Positions 35,201 to 44,700 of a stretch of DNA of 64,000 nt are shown here, in pieces. The DNA lies in the NCBI RefSeq assembly GCF_015471405.1, contig NZ_BLVZ01000001.1, positions 248,001 through 312,000 on the forward strand, written 5' to 3'. The position numbers and the translations under genes were made by a program. The notes beneath the pieces were generated by a model. The model ran no database searches. It was not told where the DNA came from and worked only from the letters and a program-made list of their open reading frames with translations. Position 1 is the stretch's first letter, and each line of letters opens with the position of its first letter. The stretch comes from Pseudomonas cichorii (GTDB lineage: Bacteria > Pseudomonadota > Gammaproteobacteria > Pseudomonadales > Pseudomonadaceae).

Positions 35201-35725
35201 GAACTGGGTGAAATCCAGGCGTGCCTGACCCGTTATCCGGGCATTCAACAGGCCGTGGTGCTGGCTCGCGACGAGCAACCGGGCGGTCAGCGACTGGTGG
35301 CTTATTACACCGGCACGCTGCTGCCGGTGGAAACCCTGCGCGAAGTGCTGCGTGCGCAATTGCCGGATTACATGGTGCCTGCGCTCTATGTACATCTGGA
35401 TGCATTCCCTCTGACCCCTAACGGCAAAGTGGACCAGAAGGCCTTGCCTGCGCCGGGTGCCGATGCAGTAATGACCCGCCCCTACGAAGCGCCGGAGGGC
35501 GAAACCGAAGTCCTGCTGGCCGAGCTCTGGGCCGAACTGCTCGGCGTCGAGCGGGTGGGGCGACACGACAACTTCTTTGAACTGGGCGGTCACTCGCTCC
35601 TGGCGGTCAGTCTGACCGCGCGTCTGAGGCAGGAAGGCATTGAAGCCGATGTCCGGGCGTTGTTCGAACAACCTACGCTGGCCGGCTATGCAGCCATCAC
35701 AGAGAGCATGGAGATTATCCTGTGA
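26228..35725 (+). CDS. cifA: Lipopeptide NRPS, modules 1-3 (cichofactin synthetase A)
   Basis: 3165 residues, order Cstart-A1-T1-C2-A2-T2-C3-A3-T3, no thioesterase. The starter C domain (HHLIIDGWGF, about residue 140) joins a fatty acyl chain to residue 1. A1 (core near 657) and A2 (near 1721) give pocket residues D-A-W-F-L-G-N-V-V, the Pseudomonas Leu code. A3 (near 2775) gives D-A-W-Q-V-G-V-V-D, Gln-like. Carrier serines are in GGHSLLA at about 990, 2054 and 3122. C2 has HHITAEQGD and C3 the variant HYLTADQGD after the LAPLQEGI motif, marking dual condensation/epimerisation domains, so residues 1 and 2 should be D-Leu. The start follows AAGGAC. It ends with a 4-base GTGA overlap with cifB. 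The equivalent in P. syringae is syfA. Confidence 0.93.
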   Translation: MSAADVFPLTAAQRDVWLDQISRGDSPLYNIGGYLNLTGPLDPVTYQRALEHLVASHEGMRTVLLPGASADGLPLQTYAESMPVPMPLHDLSDQPDPVSAAHALTLEYMQRPCTLDGSPLFRFCLVRLGEDHHWMISVVHHLIIDGWGFGQMIKSLGEHYTALAEGSSLDFNGPDYRDFIQEDARYHDSPRYERDKAYWLEKYSNLPEPLLVSRYHNRRATDPAPSHTWVQNFPETLHTRMKQFAESNGSSAFHVLLAALHVYFTRTAQRKDWVVGLPLLNRIGARFKATMGHFAQVSAVCMTFDEQLSFGGLVNEVRDTLKRDFRHQRFPLSELNRNLGVAREERGQLFEVSVSYEQEDHEYRYGEAQAQTVKVSNGYETTPLAIHLRTNRFNDNAWLHLVYHRAWFDAEEAEAIAGRLLQVLEQALENPELRVEDFDLLTPGEHQKLQRWNATDAVSSSEKLIHKRIENQARTRPDAVAAVHQGQHLTYAQLNRKANGLAHRLIELGVRPDDRVAVVARRGLETLVGMLAILKAGAAYVPVDPAHPRERLSYLLSDSQPVVVLTQSNLLDRLPVLSLPLIELDGSDWGHGAHANPRIANLSSDNLVYVIYTSGSTGQPKGVMVEHRTLSHLVDWHCEAFSLGEGGHASSLAGFGFDAMAWEIWPTLCSGATLHVAPNQDGGEDIDALLQWWRAQPLDVSFLPTPIAEYAFSQNEDHPTLRTLLIGGDRLRQFNRDPGFAVINNYGPTETTVVATSGRVLVGETLHIGGPIANTRTYVLDERLQQVPIGVTGELYIGGAGVARGYLNRPEMTEERFIADPFSDVAHARMYRSGDLVRWNSDGTLDYQGRNDDQVKIRGMRIELGEIEAVLASQPGIKDAVVLVRDQQLLAWFTEASPVDPEALRQALRARLPGYMVPRAFTYLAALPLTSNGKLDRRALPDPDPAALLGQAYEAPVGAVEVAMADIWAQVLEVERVGRHDNFFELGGHSLLAITLVDRLRKAGLKADVHVLLAQPTIAALAAADSNQQQAITVPDNLVPEGCTQITPELLSLTDLDQSAIDRIVATVPGGAANVQEIYPLAPLQEGILYHHITAEQGDPYLLQWRLAFDSLDRLQAWAGALQQVIDRHDILRTSVVWEGLESPQQVVWRKAELTVQPVSFDTPATDVSIIERLQQQFDARHHRLELSQAPLMRLVHAHDPVNNQVVAILLFHHLVLDNAAMEVVSNEMQALLSGQSADMAPPVPYRNYVAQVRIGSDDTRHEAFFSEMLGDIEEPTLPFGLQDVRTDGSGIEESRLVLDNALSLRLREQARQQGVSAASLMHLAWARVLSVLANRRDVVFGTVLLGRMQSGEGADRALGVFINTLPLRVDTATGAGEALKSVHSRLSALLAHEHASLVLAQRCSGVAAGSPLFSALLNYRHSANVKPLDGEGAWQGVRVLGGDVRSNYPLTLSVDDMGDSFDLHVLALEGIGAERVVGWMHNTVEQLVQALEQASPVPLDALSILESEERRKLLVDFNASAQDFPQGLTVHALVEAQAFNRPDAPAVVQGDEVLSYAELNRRANSLAHHLIGLGVKPDERVALCLRRSPDRLVGLLAILKAGAAYVPVDPAYPAERISYLLEDSAPRVVLVDASTRDLVGEVAQVDLGQGAWDQEFRNNPQVVGLSDANLAYVIYTSGSTGQPKGVMVEHRTLNNLVHWHCQAFNLNAGSHTASVAGFGFDAMVWEIWPALCVGAVLHLPPAHVGNEHVDELLDWWLEQPLQVGFLPTPVAEQAFRRPRQHQTLRTLLIGGDRLRQFDRDPGFAVINNYGPTETTVVATSGQVRVGESLHIGGPISNTSIYVLDEQLQPVPVGVSGELYIGGSGVARGYLNRPDLTEERFIADPFSDAAHARMYRSGDLVRWNANGTLDYLGRNDDQVKIRGMRIELGEIEAVLAAQPGVKDSVVLVRGERLLAWFTETSPVETDALRQALQASLPGYMVPLAFIRLEALPLTSHGKLDRRALPDPDHADLAAKAYEAPQGEVEVAIAELWAQVLGVDRVGRHDNFFELGGHSLLAVSLVERMRNAGLSADVRVLLGQPTVAALAASVGNGREITVPANLVPAGATRITPDMLSLSRLDQPTIDRIVETVPGGAANVQEIYPLAPLQEGILYHYLTADQGDPYLLQLRISFDSLERLQTVADGLRKVIARHDSLRTAIVWEGLEVPQQVVWRHADLPVDEVPLAQIETQDSSARIDLSQAPLIRLVYSHDPASSRLQATLLFHHIVVDATALQVMREEILAHLRGEPQPAEPSVPYRNYVAQARLGVSEAEHEAYFRGQLGDIDEPTLPFGLHDVQGDGSSIEEAQQTLPDDLTLRLRNQARQMGVSVASLFHLAWGRVLATATGKDRVVFGTVLLGRLQGGAGADRGMGMFINTLPLRIDLADIGVSEGARDTHARLAALLGHEHASLAQAQRWSGVAAPLPLFSAILNYRHSAGQAKQDAQREAWRGLEILASEKNTNYPLSLNVDDLGDSLRLSVTVTPDVGARRICGYVQQALTGVVEALESQPDLPLQHLSVLDAEERQRLVVDFNQTEVDYDLEHTLHGLFESQVVRKPQAIALRGEGVQLSYQALNEQANRLAHHLISLGVKTDDRVAICLERGVSMVVGLLAILKTGAAYVPLDPSYPRERIHYMLEDSSPAVVLVQTATRKLLDEERTLRVDLDNNIWGAQSIDNPQIVGMNPDHLAYVIYTSGSTGTPKGVMVEHRSVGNLVHWSSQVIPLKPETALLHKTPISFDASVWELFWPLCAGLPLVLARPDGHRDPAYLMRLIRDQKASVVQFVPALLQQFLELEEISQCTSLTDIVCGGGELTIALAERVRQRLPWARLHNVYGPTETTVDSSAWTLEPHEPVPDSALPIGRPISNTRMYVLDEYDQLVPQGVIGQLHIGGSGVTRGYLNLPQFQAERFIDSPFVAGDRLYRTGDLVSQRADGNLDFLGRNDDQVKLYGLRIELGEIQACLTRYPGIQQAVVLARDEQPGGQRLVAYYTGTLLPVETLREVLRAQLPDYMVPALYVHLDAFPLTPNGKVDQKALPAPGADAVMTRPYEAPEGETEVLLAELWAELLGVERVGRHDNFFELGGHSLLAVSLTARLRQEGIEADVRALFEQPTLAGYAAITESMEIIL

Positions 35726-38700
35726 GCATCAACGAACTCCTGGCGACACTGAAGGCCAATGACATCAATCTGTCGGTCAAGGATGGACAACTGGTGGTGC
35801 AGGGCAATCGCCGTGCACTGACCGACAAGGGCCTGGTGGAGCACCTGCGCGAACACAAGCCGGCATTGATCGAGCTGATCGAACAGGGCGAGTATCTGGC
35901 AACAAAACGCGGTGCTCCGAGCTTGCCGGAAAACGGCATTCCAGCCGGTTGCACCCGTATCACACCTGAAATGCTGACCCTGGTGTCACTGGATCAGGAC
36001 ACTATCGACAGTCTGGTCGCGCACGTCCCTGGCGGCGCGGCCAATGTGCAAGACATCTACCCGCTGGCTCCCTTGCAGCAGGGCATTCTGTATCACCACG
36101 TCACGGCCAGCCACGGCGACCCTTATGTGATGCACGTGGAATTCGCCTTTGCCGACCGCGCTCGTCTGGACGCATTCGCTCTGGCGCTGCAAACAGTGAT
36201 CGAACGTCACGACATTTTGCGTACGTCAGTCCATTGGGACGGGCTGGAAACCCCGGTGCAGGTTGTCTGGCGCAGTGCCCAACTCAAGGTCGGTGCCTTG
36301 TCGGCGCAAGCCCAGGCCATCATGGATCTTGGCCAGGCGCCGTTGATTCGTCTGGTCTACGACGAAGCCGACCACGCTCAGGGCGTGAAGGCAGCCTTGC
36401 AGTTCCATCACATCGCCATGGACCACAGCGCTCTGGAAGTGGTGCGCCATGAAATTCAGGCCTGCCTGAGTGGCCAGGCTGGTTTGCTGGGTACGCCGGT
36501 TCCGTTCCGCAACTATGTGGGTCAGGCCCTGTTGGGCGTCAGCGAGAAAGAACACGAGACGTTCTTCCGCGAGATGCTGGGCGACCTCGATGAGCCGACT
36601 CTGGCCTATGACCTGCAGGACCTCAGCGGCGACGGTGGCGACATCACCGAATACACCCTGTCTCTGGACCTCGAACTCTGCCGCCGCCTGCGCACTCAGG
36701 CGCGTACTCTGGGCATCAGCGTCGCCAGCCTGTTTCACCTGGGCTGGGCGCGGGTGCTGTCAGGCCTGACCGGCCGCCAGCGCGTGGTATTCGGCACCGT
36801 ACTCATGGGCCGCCTTCTTGGCGCCGAGGCGACCGAACGTGCTTTGGGTATCTTCATCAACACCTTGCCGATCCGTATCAATCTGGATGCGCAGGACGTT
36901 CGCACAGCGGTCAAGGCCACCCATCAGCGCCTGACCACCCTGATGCGCCACGAACATGCGCCGCTGGCTCTGGCCCAGCGTTGCAGCGGCGTGGCCGCGC
37001 CGACGCCACTGTTCAATGCCTTGCTCAATTATCGACACAGCTCGGCACAGACCACAGGCGAAACCTGGCAGGGCATCGAAGTCCTGCATGCAGAGGAGCG
37101 CAGCAACTATCCGCTGGTGGTGAGCGTCGACGATCTGGGCGACGCCTTCAGCTTCACCGCGCAAACCACGACCGGCATCGACCCGCAGCGCACCTGTGCT
37201 TATCTTGAACGTGCCATGGAGCATTTGCTGGAGGCTCTGGAACAGGCGCCGCAGACGCCGGTCGAGCGTGTGGAAATTCTGCCTGCCGATGAGCGCAAGC
37301 GGCTGCTGGAAAGTTTCAATGCCTATCATCTCGACAAGGAAACAGCGCTGACGATCCACCAGCGCATCGAGCGTCAGGCCCTCGATCAACCAGATGCCAT
37401 CGCTTCGCAAGTGGGCGATCAGCACCTGAGCTACAGCGAACTGAACAGCAAGGCCAATGCCTTGGCTCATCACCTGATCAGCCAAGGTGTTCGCCCGGAT
37501 GATCGTGTGGCCGTGGTCGCTCGTCGCGGGCTGGAAACACTGGTCGGTCTGCTGGCCGTGCTCAAGGCGGGCGCGGGTTATGTGCCGGTGGACCCGGCGC
37601 ACCCGGACGAGCGTATCGCTTATCTATTGAGCGACAGCGCGCCAGTAGCGGTGCTGACTCAGCACGGTTTGCTGGCAGGCTTGCCGCCATTGTCTGTGCC
37701 GGTCATTGCTCTTGATCGTCCAGACTGGGCCGATCAGCAAGACAATCCGCTGGTGCAAGGCCTCACTGCTGCCAATCTGGCTTACGTCATCTACACCTCA
37801 GGTTCGACGGGTCAGCCAAAAGGCGTGATGGTTGAACACCGCACCCTGAGCAATCTGGTGCATTGGCATTGCGAAGCCTTTGATCTGCAAGCCGGCAGCC
37901 ATACTGCCAGCGTTGCCGGTTTTGGTTTCGACGCCATGGCCTGGGAAGTCTGGCCGGCGCTGTGTGCCGGTGCGACCTTGCATGTGCCGCCTGCCGATGT
38001 AAGCAACGAACAGCTTGATTCGTTGCTCGACTGGTGGCTGGCTCAGCCGCTGCAAGTGTCGTTCCTGTCGACGCCAGTGGCCGAGTACGCTTTCAGCCGT
38101 GACCTGCGTCACCCGACCTTGCGCACCTTGCTGATCGGTGGCGACCGCTTGCGTCAGTTCCATCGTGATCCGGGCTTTGCGGTGATCAACAACTACGGCC
38201 CGACCGAGGCCACTGTTGTCGCCACCTCGGGTCAGTTGTTCCCCGACGGCAGCCTGGATATCGGCAAGCCAATTGCCAACACCCAGGTTTATCTGCTGGA
38301 CGAACATCAACAACTGGTACCGTTTGGCGTGGCGGGTGAGTTGTATGTGGCAGGCGACGGCGTAGCCCGTGGTTACCTGAACCGCCCGGAAATGACTGCC
38401 GAGCGCTTCCTCGACGATCCATTCAGCGAGCAGCCGGGCGCGCGTATGTACCGCACGGGTGACCTTGCGCGCTGGAATGCTGATGGCACGCTGGAATATC
38501 TGGGTCGTAACGACGATCAGGTGAAGATCCGTGGCGTACGTATCGAGCTGGGCGAAATCGAAAGCCAGCTGGGCCAGTTGCCGGGCATCGAAGAAGCGTT
38601 GGTGCTGGCTCGCGAAGACGAACCGGGTCAGCCACGACTGGTGGGCTATTTCACCGAACGGGCTGACAGCACGCCACTGGTTGTGAATGACCTGCGTGCG

Positions 38701-41700
38701 GCCTTGCTGGAGCAGTTACCGGCCTACATGGTCCCCAGCGCGCTGGTGCGTCTGGACGCCTGGCCGCTGACGGCCAACGGCAAGGTCGACCGCCGCGCCT
38801 TGCCTGTCCCTGATCGCGATGCGCTGTTCACCGGCGAGTATCAGGCGCCGGAAGGCGAGCTGGAAATCGCTCTGGCGCAGATCTGGAGCGAATTGCTGCA
38901 AGTCGAGCGTGTCGGCCGTCATGACCGTTTCTTTGAACTGGGCGGTCACTCCCTGCTGGCGATGCGTATGGTTTCTCAGGTGCGTCAGCGCCTGTCGCTG
39001 GAGTTGTCGCTGGGCGACCTGTTCGCCGACAGCGCTCTGGCCGCTGTGGCGCAATGCCTGGGCAATGCCGACAAGAACGAACTGCCACCTATCGAAGTGC
39101 TGCCGCGCAGCGGGGCGGTTCCACTGTCTTTCGCCCAGCAGCGGATCTGGTTCCTGGCGCAGATGGAAGACGCCAACAGCGCCTATAACATCCCGTTGGG
39201 CCTGCAACTGACCGGGCAACTGGACACCCGTGCGTTGAAACGTGCGCTGGAGCGTATTGTTGCGCGCCACGACAGCCTGCGCAGTCGCTTCACTCAGGAA
39301 GAAGGCGAAGCCCGGGTACACGCTGCACCTGCAACCGTGGTTCCGGAGCTGAGCTGGCAGGACCTGCGCGGTCAGGATGATCAGGCCTTGCAGGACGTGG
39401 TCAAGGAGGAGGCGGAACAGGCTTTCGACCTGAATCACGAATTGCCGATCCGGGGTCGTCTGCTGTGTCTGGCCGAAGATCGCCATGTGTTGCTGCTGAC
39501 CGTGCATCACATCGTTGCTGACGGCTGGTCGCTGGGAGTTCTGACCCGCGAACTCACCGCACTATACAAGGCGTTCAATCAGGGCCTGGATGACCCGTTG
39601 CCGCCACTGGCCTTGCAATACGCCGATTACGCCATCTGGCAACGCAACTGGCTGGACAGCGAAAGGTTGAGCAGCCAGGGCGATTACTGGCATCAGGCGC
39701 TTTCAGGCGCGCCAGTCTTGCTGACACTGCCGACCGACCGGCCTCGTCCGGCACGTCAGGACTACACGGGCGTCAGTCTTCCTGTGCGCTTCAACTCGCG
39801 TCTGAGCACCGAGATCAAAGCCTTCTGCCAGCGCCATGGTGTAACGCCGTTCATGCTGTTCATGGGAGCCTGGTCCGTGCTGCTGGCGCGCCTGTCCGGT
39901 CAGGACGAGGTGGTGATCGGTACGCCGGTTGCCAACCGCCGCCGCGCCGAAGTCGAGGGTTTGATCGGCCTGTTCGTCAACACTCTGGCCGTGCGTGTCG
40001 ACACCTCGGGTGAGCCGGATGTCACTGAACTGCTGGCACGCATCAAGACTCGTGTACTGGAAGCCCAGGAGCATCAAGACCTGCCATTCGAGCAGGTTGT
40101 AGAGCGCTTGCGGCCGCCACGCAGCCTGGCCCATAGCCCGTTGTTCCAGACTTCGCTGGCCTGGGACGGCAGTCAGGGTCTGGAGCTTCATCTGGGTGAT
40201 TTGCGCCTGGAGCCGCTGGGCGATCAACCGACCTTCGCCAAGTTCGACCTGACCTTGAGCATGGGCGAGACCGAGGAAGGCTTTGCCGGTGCTCTGGATT
40301 ACGCAACGGCGCTGTTCGATGCAGCCACTGCCGAGCGTTATGTGTCCTATCTTGAGCCCTTGCTGTGGAGCATGGTCGGCAGCGACCAGTCTGTTCCGGC
40401 GCAGGTAGAACTGCTGGGCGCGCAGGAGCGCCGCCGTTTGCTGGTGGATTTCAACGCCAGCGAGCAGAGCTTTGTCCTCGACCAGCCTGTGCAGGCGTTG
40501 TTCGAGGCTCAGGTACTGCGCACTCCGGATGCCATTGCTCTGGAAAGCGAAGGTGTTCAGCTGAGTTATCGCCAGCTCAACGAGGCCGCCAACCGTCTGG
40601 CACATCACCTTATCGATCAAGGCGTGCAGGCCGACGATCGTGTGGCGGTGTGCCTGGAACGCGGCCCGAACCTGCTTGTCGGTTTGCTGGCTGTACTCAA
40701 GGCGGGTGGTGCCTACGTGCCGCTGGACCCAGGTTACCCGACCGAGCGTCTGGCCTACATGCTGGGGGACAGCGCAGCGCTGACCCTGCTGGTGGATGCC
40801 AGGACTCAGGACCGCTTCGCCGATAGCGCGCTGCAACTGTTGAACCTGGACGTCGGCACCTGGGCGGCACAATCCGCTGAAAACCCGGTGGTGCCTGGCC
40901 TGAGCGCAGACCATCTGGCTTACGTGATCTACACCTCCGGCTCCACCGGCACGCCAAAAGGCGTGATGGTCGAACACCGTGGCTTGTGCAACCTGGTGCA
41001 ATGGAGTTCGCAGTTGTTTGTGCCGACTTCCCAAGGCGCTCTGTTGCACAAGACGCCAGTCAGTTTCGACGCTTCGGTATGGGAACTGTTCTGGCCGCTG
41101 TGTGCCGGCCTTCGCCTGGTACTGGCGCGTCCGGACGGACATCGCGATCCTGCCTATCTGGCGCAGTTGATCATCGAACGACAGGTCAGCGTGGTGCAGT
41201 TCGTACCGGCTTTGCTCCAGCAATTCCTGGAACTGGAAGAAAGCAGCCAGTGCGGCTCCCTGACCGATATCGTCTGTGGCGGTGGTGAGCTGACCGAGGC
41301 GCTGGCCCGTCAGGTACGCCAGCGTCTGCCAGGCGCACGCCTGCACAACGTTTATGGTCCGACCGAAACCACGGTGGATTGCAGCGTCTGGACCCTGGAA
41401 CCTCAGGATGCAGTGCCAGACAGCGCATTGCCTATCGGCCGTCCTGTCAGCAACACCCGACTGTATGTACTGGATGCCTACGATCAGCCTGTACCGCAAG
41501 GCGTGGTGGGCGAGTTGCACATCGGCGGTGCCGGTGTGGCCCGAGGCTACCTGAACCTGCCGCACATGCAGGCCGAGCGTTTCATCGACAGCCCGTTCGT
41601 TGCAGGTGACCGCCTGTATCGCAGTGGCGACCTGGTGCGTCAGCGTGCCGACGGTACTCTGGAGTTCCTGGGCCGTAATGACTTCCAGGTCAAACTGCAT

Positions 41701-44700
41701 GGACTGCGTATCGAACTGGGCGAAATCGAAGCACGACTGGCCACCCATCCGGCCATTCGCGAAGCGGCAGTCCTGCTGCATAACGAACGTTTGGTGGCCT
41801 GGTTCAGTTGCCATGAAGGCCAGGAAACGCCGAGCATCGAAGTCCTGCGTGAATACGTGCTGGCCGGGTTGCCGGACTACATGGTGCCTTCGGCCTATGT
41901 CGCGCTGCCAACCTTGCCCCTGAGCCCCAACGGCAAGCTCGACCGCGCAGCCTTGCCGGAGCCGGGCGCGCAGGCGGTGTTGAGCCGCAACTACGAAGCA
42001 CCGCAGGGCGAGACAGAAACACAGCTGGCCGCACTCTGGGCCGAGTTGCTGCACGTGGAAACAGTCGGTCGTCAGGACAACTTCTTTGAACTGGGCGGGC
42101 ATTCGTTGCTGGCCGTGACCCTGATTGCCCGCATGCGCCGTCTGGGCATGACCGCCGATATCCGCGTGTTGTTCGCCCAGCCGACCCTGGCTGCGCTGGC
42201 CAACTCCGCCGACAACAGCATCGGCAGCGAACTGCAAGTGCCAGCCAACCGGATTGGTGCAGATTGCCAGCACATCACCCCGGATCTGCTGCCTCTGGTA
42301 GCACTGGAGCAGGACGCCATCGACCGTATCGTCGCCAGCGTTCCCGGCGGCGCAGCCAACGTGCAGGACATCTACCCGCTGGGGCCGTTGCAGGCGGGGA
42401 TTCTTTACCATCACCTGGCAGCAGGCGACAACGATCCGTATTTGCTGCAACCGCAGTTCGCCTTTGCTGACGAATCACGCCTCGAAGCGTTCAGCAATGC
42501 ATTGCAGCGGGTCATCGAGCGTAACGACATCCTGCGCACGGCACTGCTCTGGGAAGGCTTGCAGGCACCGGTGCAAGTCGTCTGGCGCCAGGCTCGTCTG
42601 AAGGTCGAAGAGATTGCACTGCAAGACCTGGCGAATGCGCCACGCATGGACCTGACCCAGGCACCGCTGCTGCATCTGGTGCATGCCGTTGATCCGGCCA
42701 CCCAGCGAATCTCTGCTGTATTACGCTTCCATCACGTGGTCATGGACCACGTGGCCCTTGAAGTGCTGGGCCACGAATTGCAGGCCATGCTCCTCGATGA
42801 AGAAGCACAACTGGCGGCTCCTGTGCCGTATCGCAACTACGTCGCTCAGGTTCTGCAAGGTCCTGGCGATGACGCCCATGAAACCTTCTTCCGCGAACAA
42901 CTGGGCGATATCGATGAGCCGACCTTGCCTTACGGTCTGCCTGTAGCGGCTGGCGAGGGCGAACTCAGCGAAGCGCGACTGCCACTGGACGTCGTCTTGT
43001 GCGGCAAGGTCCGCGATCAGGCCCGACAACTGGGTGTCAGTGCCGCAAGCCTGATGCACCTTGCCTGGGCTCAGGTGCTGGGCCAGTTGTCCGGTCGCGA
43101 CAGCGTAGTGTTCGGCACGGTATTGCTCGGGCGTCTGCAAGGCGGTGAGGGCGTGGAACGTGCTCTTGGTGTCTTCATCAACACCTTGCCACTGCGTATC
43201 GATCTGGGCAGCCAGCCTGTACGCGATGCGGTACTGGATACCCATCGCCGCTTGACCGGCTTGCTTGCCCACGAGCATGCACAACTGGCCCTTGCCCAGC
43301 GTTGCAGTGCCTTGCCGGCTGGCGCACCATTGTTCAGTACGCTGCTCAATTACCGCCACAGTGCGGCACCTCAGGTCAGAGACGAAGCGGCCAGCACTGC
43401 CTGGCAAGGCATCGACGTGCTGAATGCCGAAGAGCGCAGCAACTATCCGTTGACCCTGAGCATCGACGATCTGGGCGAAACCTTCAGCCTGACCGCCCAG
43501 GCGGCACAGGGCATCGATGCCCAGCGAGTCTGCGGTTACCTCCAGGAAGCCGTGGCCAATCTGGTCGAGGCGCTGGAGCAGCAGCCTGAAAACGGCATGC
43601 AGCAGTTATCGGTGCTGCCAGCGGCAGAGCGTCAGCGCCTGCTGGTCGGCTTCAATATCACCCGTCGCGATTACCCACGCGAGTTGCCGGTGCATCGTCT
43701 GTTCGAGCAGCGTGCGGCCGCTCATCCGCAAGCCGTGGCCGCCGTACATGGCAGCCTCTCGCTGAGCTATGGAGAACTGAACGAGCGCGCCAACCGCCTG
43801 GCTCATTACCTGATCGGGCAGGGCGTCAAGCCGAATGATCATGTGGCGATCCTGCTGCCACGCTCCATTGAACTGCTGGTCGGCCAACTGGCCATCGGCA
43901 AATGTGCTGCGACCTATGTGCCGCTGGACATCAATGCACCCGCCGAGCGTCAGGTCTACATGATCGAGGACTGCAAGGCTGTATTCGTGCTGGCCCAAAG
44001 TGCGGCTTCGATTGACTCTGCCACTCCGCGCATCGATCTGGATAAGCTCGTTCTGGACGATCAGCCAGCCCATGATCCGGCTCTGGTGCAGAACTCCAAC
44101 AGCGTGGCGTACGTCATGTACACCTCCGGTTCCACGGGTGCACCGAAAGGCGTGTGCGTGCTGCACCGCGGTATTGCCCGTCTGGTGTTGAACAATGGCT
44201 TCGCCGACTTCAACGAACAGGACCGGGTGGCCTTCGCCTCCAACCCTGCGTTCGATGCCAGCACCATGGAAGTCTGGGGCGCCTTGCTCAATGGCGGGCA
44301 ATTGCTGGTCATCGACCACCAGACCCTGATCGACCCGGCACGCCTCAGCGATGCCTTGCGCAATGTCAGCGTGCTGTTCCTCACCACCGCGCTGTTCAAC
44401 CAGTATGTGCAACTGATCCCCGAAGCACTCAAGGGCCTGCGCTACCTGATGTCCGGCGGCGAGCGTGCCGATCCGGCCAGCTTCCGCGCCATGTTGGAAC
44501 ATGCGCCGGGCTTGCGTCTGGTGAACGGCTATGGCCCGACCGAAACCACCACCTTTGCGACCACCAACGAAGTGCGTGAAGTGGCCGAAGGTGCCGAGTC
44601 GGTATCGATTGGCCGACCTATCGGCAATACCAGCATCTATGTGCTGGATGCCCATCAGCGCCTGGTGCCGCAGGGTGTTATCGGCGAGCTGTACATTGGC